DNA of 64,000 nucleotides, from contig PXRT01000002.1 of assembly GCA_003020925.1 (NCBI GenBank), positions 1 to 64,000 on the forward strand, in the 5' to 3' direction. Source of the DNA: Halobacteriales archaeon QS_6_64_34 (GTDB lineage: Archaea > Halobacteriota > Halobacteria > Halobacteriales > Haloarculaceae). A model generated the notes under the pieces. That model was not told the origin of the DNA and made no database searches. It saw only the letters and a list, made by a program, of their open reading frames with translations. The position numbers were made by a program, and so were the translations under genes. Every line of letters starts with the position of its first letter. Position 1 is the first letter of the stretch. Shown here in pieces: positions 56,877 to 64,000 of this stretch.

Positions 56877-58331
56877 TCAGTCATGTGGTGAATAGGAACC
56901 GTGCCATGGCTGAATACGTTCGAATGTTTCGCTCGCCGCCAGTACGCGCTCGTCACTGAACCGAGGGCCGACAATCTGCATTCCGACCGGAAGTCCCCCG
57001 TTGGTGAATCCTGCTGGGACCGACGCTACTGGGTGGCCCGTGAGGTTGAATACCCAGGTTAATGCCCACTCGAGCGTGGATGTCATTGGTTCACCGTTGA
57101 CCGGCTGCGGTGTCGAGTCACCGTGTTTGAACGGAGGGACGGTGAGTGTTGGGAGAACTAGCAGATCAAAGTTTTCGAAATACGATTGGATTGCCTCGAA
57201 TATCTCTGCTCTCATCTTGTTTAGCTCCCGATATTCAAGGACATTCATTTTTTCAATCCGCTGGAACGTATCAACGTTTATTTCATCAAACAAGGGTAGT
57301 ACCTCCGACCGAGGCTCAGCTTTGTTTTCACATATTTCTTTGATCGCCTCAGCAATACGAACCTGAAAACCGACTTCCCAGCACTCGTACATTTCTGTTC
57401 GATTCTGTGAGAAAGTGGGACTGGCCTGTTCAAGCGATGCAGGTGAACTTTTGAATGTCTCAATCGCCTCGAAGAATACGCTTTTTACACGGTCATCAAT
57501 AGGAAATAGACCATCCAAATCAACTGTATACCCAACATCAAGTTCAGCGATTGACTGCTGGGACGCAGCCACGAGATTGGTATCTCTATCTCCAACGGAG
57601 TATGGGTCAGTTTTGTGAACACCCTGTATTGCCTCCAATAACATAGCCCCACCTTCGACAGTTCGTGTTTGAGGTCCGGGGCTAATCATCGGGGTATGAT
57701 TGCCGAACCCATACGGACGATTTGAGAACGCTGCACGCCCGAATGTTGGTTTCATCCCGAAAACTCCACAGGCACTGGCTGGGATTCGGAGAGATCCACC
57801 CCCATCCGTTCCCAGGCCAAGAGTTGCCATCCCAGCCGCGGCCGCCACAGCGCTTCCACCGGAGGAGCTACCGGCAGTCCGGTCAGTGTTGAACGGCGTC
57901 GCAGTCGGGCCGAATAAGTCGTTGTCGGTGATTCCTTTGCTCCCGAACTCCGGAAGATTTGTTTTACCGATTACAATCGCTCCCGCTTCTTTTAGTTGCT
58001 GTACAGCGGGGCTATTCGTAGATGCAATGTTCCCAGCCAAGGCGGCTGATCCCATGGTGTAGGCTTGTCCACTGACTGGAAAGTTGTCTTTGACAGCCAG
58101 CGGGACACCATGTAGCGGGCCCAGTTCACTACCCCTTTCTACCGCGAGGTCTGCTTCGTGTGCAGCCTCTAAAGCGGCATCTTCGAAAATATCTATATAT
58201 GCCTTCACATCCTCATTACGTTGATGAATATTGTTGAGATGGGCTCTGACAACAGATTCTACGGACATTTCGCCACGGCGGATTCTGCGTGACAGCTCAG
58301 ACGCGGGGATGAAGCAAGGGTCCCTGCTCAT
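56877..58331 (-). CDS. amidase (amidase signature family)
   Basis: This 484-residue enzyme hydrolyses carboxylic amides to acid and ammonia. The catalytic lysine is in VPLAVKDNFPV (near residue 80), the cis-serine in RTAGSSSGGSAVAAAAGM and the nucleophile serine in LGTDGGGSLRIPASACG. C-terminal LTGHPVASVPAGFTNGGLPVGMQIVG is standard for the GatA/amidase group. Its closest neighbours in motif style are aliphatic and aryl amidases. It has the right activity type to act after nitrile hydratase. The ATG at 58331 begins MSRDPCFIPASEL. The BASS permease lies upstream, same strand, with its stop 170 bases before this ATG. Confidence 0.87.
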   Translation of the reverse strand: MSRDPCFIPASELSRRIRRGEMSVESVVRAHLNNIHQRNEDVKAYIDIFEDAALEAAHEADLAVERGSELGPLHGVPLAVKDNFPVSGQAYTMGSAALAGNIASTNSPAVQQLKEAGAIVIGKTNLPEFGSKGITDNDLFGPTATPFNTDRTAGSSSGGSAVAAAAGMATLGLGTDGGGSLRIPASACGVFGMKPTFGRAAFSNRPYGFGNHTPMISPGPQTRTVEGGAMLLEAIQGVHKTDPYSVGDRDTNLVAASQQSIAELDVGYTVDLDGLFPIDDRVKSVFFEAIETFKSSPASLEQASPTFSQNRTEMYECWEVGFQVRIAEAIKEICENKAEPRSEVLPLFDEINVDTFQRIEKMNVLEYRELNKMRAEIFEAIQSYFENFDLLVLPTLTVPPFKHGDSTPQPVNGEPMTSTLEWALTWVFNLTGHPVASVPAGFTNGGLPVGMQIVGPRFSDERVLAASETFERIQPWHGSYSPHD

Positions 58332-58503
58332 GTTACTTTGCTAGAAATATCGAGCATATAAATTCACCACTATAAGAGCTTACATCTAGTTATATTATAA
58401 TTAGCCGCTGGCGTCCACGCGAATGTGACAACTAAAATTTATAAGCTCGAATTCCAGGGCTGTTCCGTGCCACCAGGTGGTAAACGGGTTTTCGCTCTCC
58501 CGG

Positions 58504-59430
58504 TCAAGATGGGGTACTAGCTATTGAGTCGCCTTTCAGTGTATCTGCAATCAGAGAGGCAATGAGTTGTTGGATGATATAATATGTTACAATCGTAAAG
58601 ACAACAAGCGAACTAGTGTATGGCAGTGCGATTACAAGAGCAATCCCGAGGTTCTTTAAATTAACCGTAAAAAATAGTGGGAGAGTCTGCTTCCGACCGA
58701 GCTGCCACCATCTCTCGAAACTCATTGCGATAAGAAATCCCACTCCGATGAGGGAAAGAGAGATACAAATGATGGTGAAAAAGAGGTCGAAACTGATTGC
58801 GTGGAGTCTAACACCTGCGACACTGGCGTAGATAATCACCGCGATAGCAATCATAGCGCCGGAATCTATCGTGGCTTTCGAGACCGACTTATCAGGGATG
58901 AGGCCAGCAAGAGCACTGCCACCAGCCACAATAACGAACAGATTAGTCAGGATACTAATCACTGGCACTTCTGTTTGAGCCCCGGACAGTGCATTGAGGA
59001 CTACTGGAGTGAATATCGGTGAAAGTCCGAGTGAGACGATCGAAATGACAGTTGCAAGCTGCGTATCTCCACCAGCGAACCGAGTCCATATTATAGCGCT
59101 TCCAGCGGTGGCTGGCACGGCAAAAGCTATCTGAAATCCCAAGCGAGCTGTATTCGGGAGTGGAATATTATTCACCAGCAGACTTCCCACGACCGGGAAC
59201 ACAAAATACGAAAGACAGATAGCCAGCCCAATGAAGCGAACATAGGATATCCGGGTGACCGAATCGATCCCAACTCCTCTGAGAGAACTATATATTAGAA
59301 ATACTACAAGCGGAGTTATTACAGGCTCTAAGTATCGGCCGCCTGTTGGGTAAATGATTCCAATAATGACTGCGATTACTACAAGACCGAGATTTTGATA
59401 ATTACGGATGCCGTTTGGTAAGGAGACCAA
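58504..59430 (-). CDS. bile acid:sodium symporter family (BASS) permease
   Basis: This 308-residue membrane protein has about nine to ten hydrophobic segments, with GLVVIAVIIGIIYPTGGRYL at the start and YFVFPVVGSLLVNNIPLPNT, AFAVPATAGSAIIWTRFAGG and LFFTVNLKNLGIALVIALPY further on. The pairs of crossed helices and the PATAGSAIIWT segment fit the BASS superfamily, which moves organic anions (bile acids, pyruvate, pantoate) or arsenite with sodium. The ligand is unknown. It sits upstream of the amidase on the same strand, so it may import or export a carboxylate from amide breakdown. The start at 59430 gives a short cytoplasmic end. Confidence 0.78.
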   Translation of the reverse strand: MVSLPNGIRNYQNLGLVVIAVIIGIIYPTGGRYLEPVITPLVVFLIYSSLRGVGIDSVTRISYVRFIGLAICLSYFVFPVVGSLLVNNIPLPNTARLGFQIAFAVPATAGSAIIWTRFAGGDTQLATVISIVSLGLSPIFTPVVLNALSGAQTEVPVISILTNLFVIVAGGSALAGLIPDKSVSKATIDSGAMIAIAVIIYASVAGVRLHAISFDLFFTIICISLSLIGVGFLIAMSFERWWQLGRKQTLPLFFTVNLKNLGIALVIALPYTSSLVVFTIVTYYIIQQLIASLIADTLKGDSIASTPS

Positions 59431-59548
59431 TCCAATCCACTCGGTTTAACACCGGTATGGCTCTTATAAGAATGTGCGTTATGATGGGAAATTTACGGTA
59501 ATTGTTCGAAACAGTGAGGATATCGTCGCGCTGAAATAGATCATATAC

Positions 59549-59697
59549 TCACCGCCAGAGATATTGATAGATTCCGGCTGGATCAATTTCCTTCACTGCT
59601 GAGCGAATCCCGTTCCGAAGCTCATCAACAGTTCCAAAGTACCTGTTCCCGAGCACTGACCTGAGTTGTCGCCAACACTCTTCTGTTGGATTCAGCT
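59549..59697 (-). pseudogene. C-terminal tail of an IS630-family transposase
   Basis: In the same frame that continues the neighbouring IS5-type transposase, the sequence switches near 59697-59708 to LNPTEECWRQLRSVLGNRYF, then GTVDELRNGIRSAVKEID and PAGIYQYLWR, stop at 59549. NPTEECWRQL is the typical catalytic end of IS630 (DDE_3) transposases. The front of the IS630 gene is missing. A second IS630 tail of the same kind is found at 62673-62820. Confidence 0.75.
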
Positions 59698-60406
59698 TGC
59701 GATGTTTCACGAGGGGACGTATACCCATTTCTCGGAGAGTTTCACGCAGTGGCTAGCTGTCATAGCCTCTGTCCGCAGCGAGGGTTTGCAACTCGCCCGC
59801 GTACCGGCGGGCGAGTTGCGCACACACGTCCGCGTCACTTCCCTTTCGAGTGCTTGTACAATGCACATCCAAGATCGCTTGCGGTTCAGTATCGACGAGT
59901 TTCGTCGCTTCGAGAGTCTGAACGCGGTAGTTCGTGCGGTCACAGTAATGCTTGCTCCCCGGTAATCGTTCGTAGTAGGTTGCGTCAACGGCTACGTGGG
60001 GCGATAGCTCGTGCAACTGCGCCGACTGGCGCAGTAGCACTCGCCAGACCTGCATCACAATCTTATCAAGCCACTTATTCAACGTCGATGGATGCGGGAG
60101 ATCGTCGGACTCAAGGCCGGCGATCTCCAGAATTGGCGGCATCACCTCCAGCCGGTCGATGAACATCTCGTAGGTCTCATCAAGGAAAATCCCCAGCCCG
60201 TGGAGGGAAATCATCGCGTGCTCTGCGAAGCTGCCGCCGCCTTCCGGGGCGGCAGCTTCGTCCGGACCGTCGCAATAACTTTTGGCCAGCGACACCATCT
60301 CCTCTGTGAAGCGGGAAGTAAGTTCATGCAAACAGCTACTCACTCGCTTCAACTCCTTTGATTTACCGACCTATCCCGACGCCATCTAGTGATTCAGTGG
60401 AGCCCC
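59698..60406 (-). mobile_element. Truncated IS5-type insertion sequence with disrupted transposase
   Basis: The outer end (GGGGCTCCACTGAATCACTA, 60406 downward) matches the solo end at 39698. The transposase frame begins near 60352 (MKRVSSCLHELTSRFTEEMV) and reads through HPSTLNKWLDKIVMQVWRVL, VAVDATYYERLPGSKHYCDR and YAGELQTLAADRGYDS. It meets a TAG at 59753 and continues in frame as PLRETLREMGIRPLVKHR, after which an IS630 tail follows. This is an IS5-family DDE transposase inactivated by a stop and a 3' replacement. The element lies one base after the stop codon of the NHase beta-like gene. Confidence 0.8.
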
Positions 60407-60745
60407 TCAGATTGATTTAAGTGTTTTTTCCCAGAGGTCAAGACTTAGTGTACCATTTGATTCTGGATGATCCTCACCCCAGATATCTTTATGTGTGAAC
60501 ATGACAGAATATAGATATTCGTACTGTTTTTCTCCGTCCTCTGTAGGCATATGGTATGCACCGTGGACTCGATCAATCGTCCCCACAGCGTTTTCAGCAT
60601 AATCTGGCCGTCGCTTAAACCGGTCGTGATCTGATTCGGCTAATTCAACACTCTGGCCAACAGCATATTTTGGATCTACTGGCGCTTCTCTTGGTGGCAA
60701 ACCTTCCTCATGAGAGTCGTCTTTCCAGTCGACATTTGCTGGCAT
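60407..60745 (-). CDS. nitrile hydratase beta-like small protein (C-terminal domain only)
   Basis: This 112-residue protein resembles the C-terminal SH3-like half of nitrile hydratase beta. YAVGQSVELAESDHDRFKRR, PDYAENAVGTIDRVHGAYHM and FTHKDIWGEDHPESNGTLSL align with the corresponding stretches of the beta subunit encoded four bases upstream (FEIGDEVRVKN..., CPEYIRNVEGVIDEI, FNNEDIWGED). The beta N-terminal helical half is absent. Thiocyanate hydrolase has its beta function split over two chains, so this may be a related extra subunit. It is co-directional with the beta gene and ends directly at the IS. Confidence 0.75.
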   Translation of the reverse strand: MPANVDWKDDSHEEGLPPREAPVDPKYAVGQSVELAESDHDRFKRRPDYAENAVGTIDRVHGAYHMPTEDGEKQYEYLYSVMFTHKDIWGEDHPESNGTLSLDLWEKTLKSI

Positions 60746-60749
60746 AGTG

Positions 60750-61475
60750 CTATACTGATTCTAAGTAAGATTCGTACAGGCTAATGTACGTCGTTTCGTT
60801 ACCTTCGAAATGCTCATAATCCTCACCCCAAATATCCTCATTATTGAATTTAACATGATAAACTGGTTCAGGAGTCGTATATTCACCAAATCCATCTACA
60901 TGTGCACGCTTATCAGGTAGCGTCTGAGTTCCCATGATCTCATCAATAACTCCCTCTACATTCCGAATATATTCCGGACACCGAGTGTGACCAGTTGGGT
61001 GAATGTTTTTTACACGGACTTCGTCACCGATTTCAAATGCCGTATCATCAGGATCCGTTTCTTGTCGCCATCTTTCCGAGGTTCCATTCTCGATAACGTC
61101 GATAGCAGCCTCTGTTATCTCTTCATTATTATATTCTGTCATTAGATCATCTGGATCCTCAGTCTGCTTCACTTTGTCAATTCGATCCTGATATTCTTCT
61201 TTTGTGATGATACCCTGTTCCGTGAGCATAGCTTCAATCCCAGCGAGCCAGTGCTCATAGTATGGCGCTTCTAAGTAGTATACGGGATCCATTGCATCCT
61301 CGATTGTGTACCGATTCGTGTTGAAATTGAATACTTTTTGCCCATACAACGCAGGGAGAAGCGGAAAGACTAGTTCTTCCCACTTGGTATCTAAGTCAAA
61401 CGACTTAGAATTTTCTGGGGATGTATCAATGCTACCGACATTATCAGTTCCACCAATATCGTGTACACTGTCCAT
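60750..61475 (-). CDS. nthB: nitrile hydratase subunit beta
   Basis: This 241-residue protein is the beta chain of nitrile hydratase, which with alpha converts nitriles to amides. The family start is clear (DSVHDIGGTDNVG), then TKWEELVFPLLPALY. NRYTIEDAMDP has Arg55 where beta-Arg52 of Rhodococcus enzymes lies, and YYEHWLAGIEAMLTEQGIIT follows. The C-terminal SH3-like domain includes FEIGDEVRVKNIHPTGHTRC, with Arg165 matching the second conserved arginine that holds the cysteine-sulfinate claw, then YISLYESYL. It is somewhat longer than usual because of an acidic helical linker. The alpha gene lies 1.8 kb away on the other strand, across cbtBA, so the usual alpha-beta operon is broken up. Confidence 0.9.
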   Translation of the reverse strand: MDSVHDIGGTDNVGSIDTSPENSKSFDLDTKWEELVFPLLPALYGQKVFNFNTNRYTIEDAMDPVYYLEAPYYEHWLAGIEAMLTEQGIITKEEYQDRIDKVKQTEDPDDLMTEYNNEEITEAAIDVIENGTSERWRQETDPDDTAFEIGDEVRVKNIHPTGHTRCPEYIRNVEGVIDEIMGTQTLPDKRAHVDGFGEYTTPEPVYHVKFNNEDIWGEDYEHFEGNETTYISLYESYLESV

Positions 61476-61713
61476 TTTACTTCAGATGGAGAGTAGTACG
61501 GGGCATAATTAAAATTTTCCACTGTGTTTTGAATAACTATACACAGTATATGAGGTATTTCATGCGATAAAGTGTATTTTATCACTTTCTATCTAGCTCA
61601 CTCGGAGACTATTTTTTTAAACTATAGAGTTGAAAAATAAAATGATAGTGCTGTTTTTTGGTTGCGTTGACCACAAGATTTAGATAACCAGGGAATATTT
61701 CTTACAATGTAAT
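61476..61713. promoter_or_regulatory. Divergent promoter region of nitrile hydratase beta and cbtB
   Basis: This AT-rich region between the divergent genes has two inverted repeats: ACTGTGT...ACACAGT (about 61521-61548) and AAAGTG...CACTTT (about 61569-61588). Both are suitable as operators for a metal or substrate sensor. A T-rich tract (61611-61618) and TTTAGATAACC near 61680 lie closer to cbtB. No cobalamin-riboswitch core is visible. Confidence 0.45.
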
Positions 61714-61935
61714 ATGGGAGCCGCAAACAGAGCAAGTCTCGATAACCAGCGAATGGAGAATGAAACGATTGGCAGCCGATTCGCGATTGCTCAAAGCAAT
61801 TTAAGCTCCATACAGATCGCCGTAGTGCTTGCGTTCAGTGCAGCAATTGTATTTACATTGATGTTCTTACAGGAGCCACTTGTGCATGAGTCAGTCCACA
61901 ACTTCCGGCATGCAGCTGGCATCACCTGTCACTGA
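61714..61935 (+). CDS. cbtB: cobalt transporter subunit CbtB
   Basis: This 73-residue protein has one membrane helix (IQIAVVLAFSAAIVFTLMFL, about residues 33-52) followed by the CbtB signature EPLVHESVHNFRHAAGITCH at the very end, with three conserved histidines plus a terminal Cys-His. CbtB is the small partner of CbtA in predicted cobalt uptake systems, many of them under B12 riboswitches in bacteria. It is followed three bases later by cbtA. Its position among nitrile hydratase genes suggests cobalt supply for that enzyme. The start at 61714 (MGAANRASLDNQ) could also be the ATG at residue 14. Confidence 0.85.
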   Translation: MGAANRASLDNQRMENETIGSRFAIAQSNLSSIQIAVVLAFSAAIVFTLMFLQEPLVHESVHNFRHAAGITCH

Positions 61936-61938
61936 TAA

Positions 61939-62658
61939 ATGCAATCAAGCCATATCCAACGTGGCATCGTCTCTGGAACTGCTACCGGTATCGCTTATTC
62001 ATTATATATGCTGTTCGTTGGCAATCCACTCAGCAGTTATATTGAACACGTCACTCACGGACATACACACGGATCAGGAAATTCAGGAAAAATTGTCTCA
62101 GAAGCAATAACAGCTGCTATTAGCGCTAGTAGCGGACTATTATGGGGAATTTTGCTTGGAGGGGTCTTCGGTGTCATAATGTTCCTTTTTGAGCCCGGTT
62201 TGCCCGGCTCTGAGCGTATTCGATCGTACGTTTTAGCGGTAGGAGGTTTCCTAACCGTCTCCGGTATTCCATGGATGGTATTACCACCGGCTGTACCCGG
62301 AGCGGTTTATCAGTACCCAGTTGAGACACGAATGCGTGCATACTTCGGATTGGCTCTTATTGGAGCAGTTACATTTGCAGCAGCTGTATCTATATACAAA
62401 TATACGACTCGCCGACATATAGGAATAAGAATTCTTGCTGGGACTGTACCTGTCCTAGCTGTCGCTACCGTCCTCAGTGTCGCTACGCCAACTATAACCA
62501 CCTTCCCGGATATTCCTGCTGATCTTGTCGCTGCATATCAGGCGCTTACTATCTTTACGCAATTGGGAATGTGGATATTGATAGCTGCACTATTCAATTT
62601 AATACATAATCAGCCGTTTATATATGTCAAAGAGCGGTACAAACGGTCGATAATATGA
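61939..62658 (+). CDS. cbtA: cobalt transporter subunit CbtA
   Basis: This 239-residue membrane protein has about five to six helices. The start MQSSHIQRGIVSGTATGIAY, the histidine-rich loop HVTHGHTHGSGNSGK (about residues 38-52), GLLWGILLGGVFGVIMFLFE and PWMVLPPAVPGAVYQYPVET fit the CbtA family. The histidines after the first helix could bind cobalt. It directly follows cbtB and is transcribed with it. Together they probably import Co2+. In bacteria some Co-type nitrile hydratase operons carry an unrelated cobalt permease (NhlF), so this would be an analogous solution with another family. Confidence 0.85.
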   Translation: MQSSHIQRGIVSGTATGIAYSLYMLFVGNPLSSYIEHVTHGHTHGSGNSGKIVSEAITAAISASSGLLWGILLGGVFGVIMFLFEPGLPGSERIRSYVLAVGGFLTVSGIPWMVLPPAVPGAVYQYPVETRMRAYFGLALIGAVTFAAAVSIYKYTTRRHIGIRILAGTVPVLAVATVLSVATPTITTFPDIPADLVAAYQALTIFTQLGMWILIAALFNLIHNQPFIYVKERYKRSII

Positions 62659-62672
62659 ATACGAGTTGATAC

Positions 62673-63044
62673 TTAGAGACATAAGTACGAGAAAATATCT
62701 GGCGACTCAATATCAGTAAGCGCGGTGAGTGCAGTCTCACGAAGTTCATCCAGTGTGTCGAAGAGACGGTTGCCGAGGGCTCGATCAAGGCGTCGCCAAC
62801 ACTCTTCTGCGGGGTCCACCGGAGCTGACCTCACAGAAGGTAGCACAGTTCGACTGATCAACTCGTCGAGCGAACCACGATAGGTCGTTTTCTTTCGAAC
62901 TCTGAGACACAGCAGAACAACGTGTTGCGGGAGTGTATAGTGGTGTTTAGAGAACTTCGAGGAGTATCAAGAGACGGCTCGGCGTGCCAGATCGATCGCC
63001 TTCTCAATAGACCGGAGCATCTGCAACTTCGGGAGAGTTTTCAT
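62673..63044 (-). pseudogene. Chimeric transposase remnant (IS5-type start, IS630-type tail)
   Basis: From ATG 63044 the frame reads MKTLPKLQMLRSIEKAIDLA, an in-frame TGA, then KHHYTLPQHVVLLCLRVRKK and TTYRGSLDELISRTVLP, the start of a haloarchaeal IS5/IS4-like transposase. At about 62820 it switches without losing frame to VDPAEECWRRLDRALGNRLF, then DTLDELRETALTALTDIESP and DIFSYLCL, an IS630 C-terminus. Catalytic parts of both are missing. It separates cbtA from the nitrile hydratase alpha gene and resembles the junction at 59.7 kb. Confidence 0.75.
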
Positions 63045-63192
63045 TTCATGGAATTACAGTACACATATAACTCTCTGAGGATTTCAACAAAGCCACTCGT
63101 CTTATTATTCGTTATCAGGACTCTCCCTATAACAAATTTTGTTGTATTTAAAGATATATTCCCTATTTGTGTCTAATGTATTGGCACAAAAG

Positions 63193-63228
63193 ACTAAAGT
63201 GTTAGTGCTTGTTCCATATTAGATGGAA
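63193..63228 (+). promoter_or_regulatory. Two palindromes before the nitrile hydratase alpha gene
   Basis: ACTAA-AGTG-TTAGT (63193-63206) and TTCCAT-attag-ATGGAA (63212-63228) are perfect inverted repeats directly upstream of the ATG at 63236. They are placed where a regulator would meet TBP or the transcription start. Their ligand or protein is unknown. Confidence 0.45.
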
Positions 63229-63235
63229 TTAGTCC

Positions 63236-63859
63236 ATGAGTAAAACCATTCCCGTCGATAAAGAAGAAGACAATGAAGCGCGAGCAAGAGCACTTCAGTC
63301 ATTGCTGATTGAGAAAGAGATGCTGTCCACTGATGCAATTGATGCTATAATTAGCAAGTTTGAAGATGATATCGGTCCTATGAATGGGGCGGAAGTTGTC
63401 GCTCGAGCCTGGACTGATAATGAATTCAAGAAAGAATTAATCAATGATTCTACGGCAGCAATCAATGCCGAATTTGGCCATACCGGCATGGAAAGCGTCG
63501 ATGTTGAAGTTTATGAAAATACGCCTGATGTACATAATGTTGTAATTTGTACGCTCTGCTCCTGCTTTGCGTGGCCCCTTCTCGGGCTCCCGCCGACGTG
63601 GTTCAAATCAGGCCCCTATCGAGCACAGATGATCAAACATCCGCGAAAGACGCTACGCGAAGACTTTGAAGTTGACTTAGACGAAGATGTGGAAATCAGA
63701 GTCTGGGACCAGAGTGCAGAGGTTCGGTATATGATACTTCCGCAGCGGCCAAAAGGAACCGAAGGTATGGATGAGAGTGAGCTAGCTGAATTAGTAACGC
63801 GCGATTCAATGATCGGTGTTGAGCGTATCGGTGATAAGCACGCTGATGAGCTCAAATAA
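63236..63859 (+). CDS. nthA: nitrile hydratase subunit alpha (cobalt type)
   Basis: This 207-residue protein is the metal-binding chain of nitrile hydratase. The metal-binding claw VVICTLCSCFAWPLLGLPPTW contains Cys105, Cys108, Ser109 and Cys110; the CTLCSC form with threonine marks the cobalt type, whereas iron types have CSLCSC. Cys108 and Cys110 are expected to be oxidised to sulfinate and sulfenate. The rest is closely family-like: ALQSLLIEKEMLSTDAIDAI, ARAWTDNEFKKELIND, VEIRVWDQSAEVRYMILPQR and LVTRDSMIGVERI. Phe111 replaces the tyrosine common after the motif. A split thiocyanate hydrolase relationship is the main alternative. The accessory gene follows by one base. Confidence 0.93.
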   Translation: MSKTIPVDKEEDNEARARALQSLLIEKEMLSTDAIDAIISKFEDDIGPMNGAEVVARAWTDNEFKKELINDSTAAINAEFGHTGMESVDVEVYENTPDVHNVVICTLCSCFAWPLLGLPPTWFKSGPYRAQMIKHPRKTLREDFEVDLDEDVEIRVWDQSAEVRYMILPQRPKGTEGMDESELAELVTRDSMIGVERIGDKHADELK

Positions 63860-63860
63860 T

Positions 63861-64000
63861 ATGAATTTTGACAAGACGATCTCCGAGATACGCCAGAAAG
63901 AGGAATTGCCAGAAGACGCAGATAATCTTAATTTCCAAGCTCCGTGGCAGGCTCGAGCCTTCAGTATTGTCCTGTCGCTATACGAGGACGACCTGTTCAC
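63861..64000 (+). CDS. nitrile hydratase accessory (activator) protein, cut by right edge
   Basis: An ATG one base after the alpha-chain stop opens MNFDKTISEIRQKEELPEDA, then DNLNFQAPWQARAFSIVLSL and YEDDLFT up to the edge. FQAPWQARAFSIVLSLYEDDLF matches the start of nitrile hydratase activator proteins (typically FxxPWQAxxFAxxxALxExGxF), which are beta-N-terminus homologues that carry cobalt or iron into alpha. The position directly after alpha is usual. Only 46 residues are inside the window. Confidence 0.82.
   Translation, partial: MNFDKTISEIRQKEELPEDADNLNFQAPWQARAFSIVLSLYEDDLF

Noticed and set aside
61476..61713. Cobalamin riboswitch before cbtB
   Set aside because: Bacterial cbtAB genes often have one, but I found no B12-box or conserved core in this AT-rich 240-base region.

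Overview
The window is haloarchaeal (class Halobacteria). The left edge carries the 5' end of a halophilic 16S rRNA. The proteins are strongly acidic, the core DNA is very GC-rich, and several genes have a TATA box about 25-30 bases upstream of the start codon, which suggests leaderless mRNAs. Several small proteins belong to families known to me only from haloarchaea (DUF6149, DUF5815, DUF7124, HalOD1, Rpap). The 16S start looks most like Haloarculaceae, but that is a guess.

From 1 to about 39.3 kb the window is conserved chromosome. It holds the start of an rRNA operon leaving to the left, aIF1A, two tandem moeA paralogs (the second fused to a binding-protein-like domain), a CoA-disulfide-reductase-type flavoprotein, an HxlR regulator and fructose-1,6-bisphosphatase. 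These are followed by the rpa1-rpap1-rpe single-strand-binding operon, a MinD-like ATPase, tRNA-Pro(GGG), the cmk-truB, adk and EMC3/Oxa1-like (DUF106) cluster, a peroxiredoxin, homoserine kinase and a 7TM histidine kinase. Several flavoproteins, carB, then carA divergent from an Lrp-type regulator, an Hrq1-like helicase and an NDH-2-like enzyme complete it. Four mosaic copies of a GC-rich palindromic repeat, a palindromic element, a possible IS200/IS605-derived remnant and several gene remnants sit between these genes.

From 39.3 kb to the right edge is accessory DNA, visibly AT-richer after about 50.7 kb. It opens with plasmid-type debris: an orphan IS end, a SWIM protein fused to it, a TumE/TumA toxin-antitoxin pair and a ParA remnant. 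A stand-alone gyrB and a DUF3604 protein divergent from a NitT/TauT-type ABC importer follow. Then come two amidase-signature enzymes, two AtoE-type carboxylate permeases and a bile-acid-symporter-family permease. After a truncated IS5-type element comes a nitrile hydratase locus: beta subunit and a beta-like small protein on the minus strand, then cobalt transporter CbtB-CbtA, a transposase remnant, the alpha subunit with a cobalt-type CTLCSC motif, and the beginning of the accessory (activator) protein, cut by the edge.

Read together, the right end looks like a laterally acquired module for nitrile and amide use in an archaeon. A nitrile would be hydrated to an amide by a cobalt nitrile hydratase supplied by its own CbtAB transporter, the amide hydrolysed by the neighbouring amidases to carboxylate and ammonia, and the carboxylate moved by AtoE or BASS permeases. 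The function of each family is established knowledge; the joint pathway is inference from gene order.
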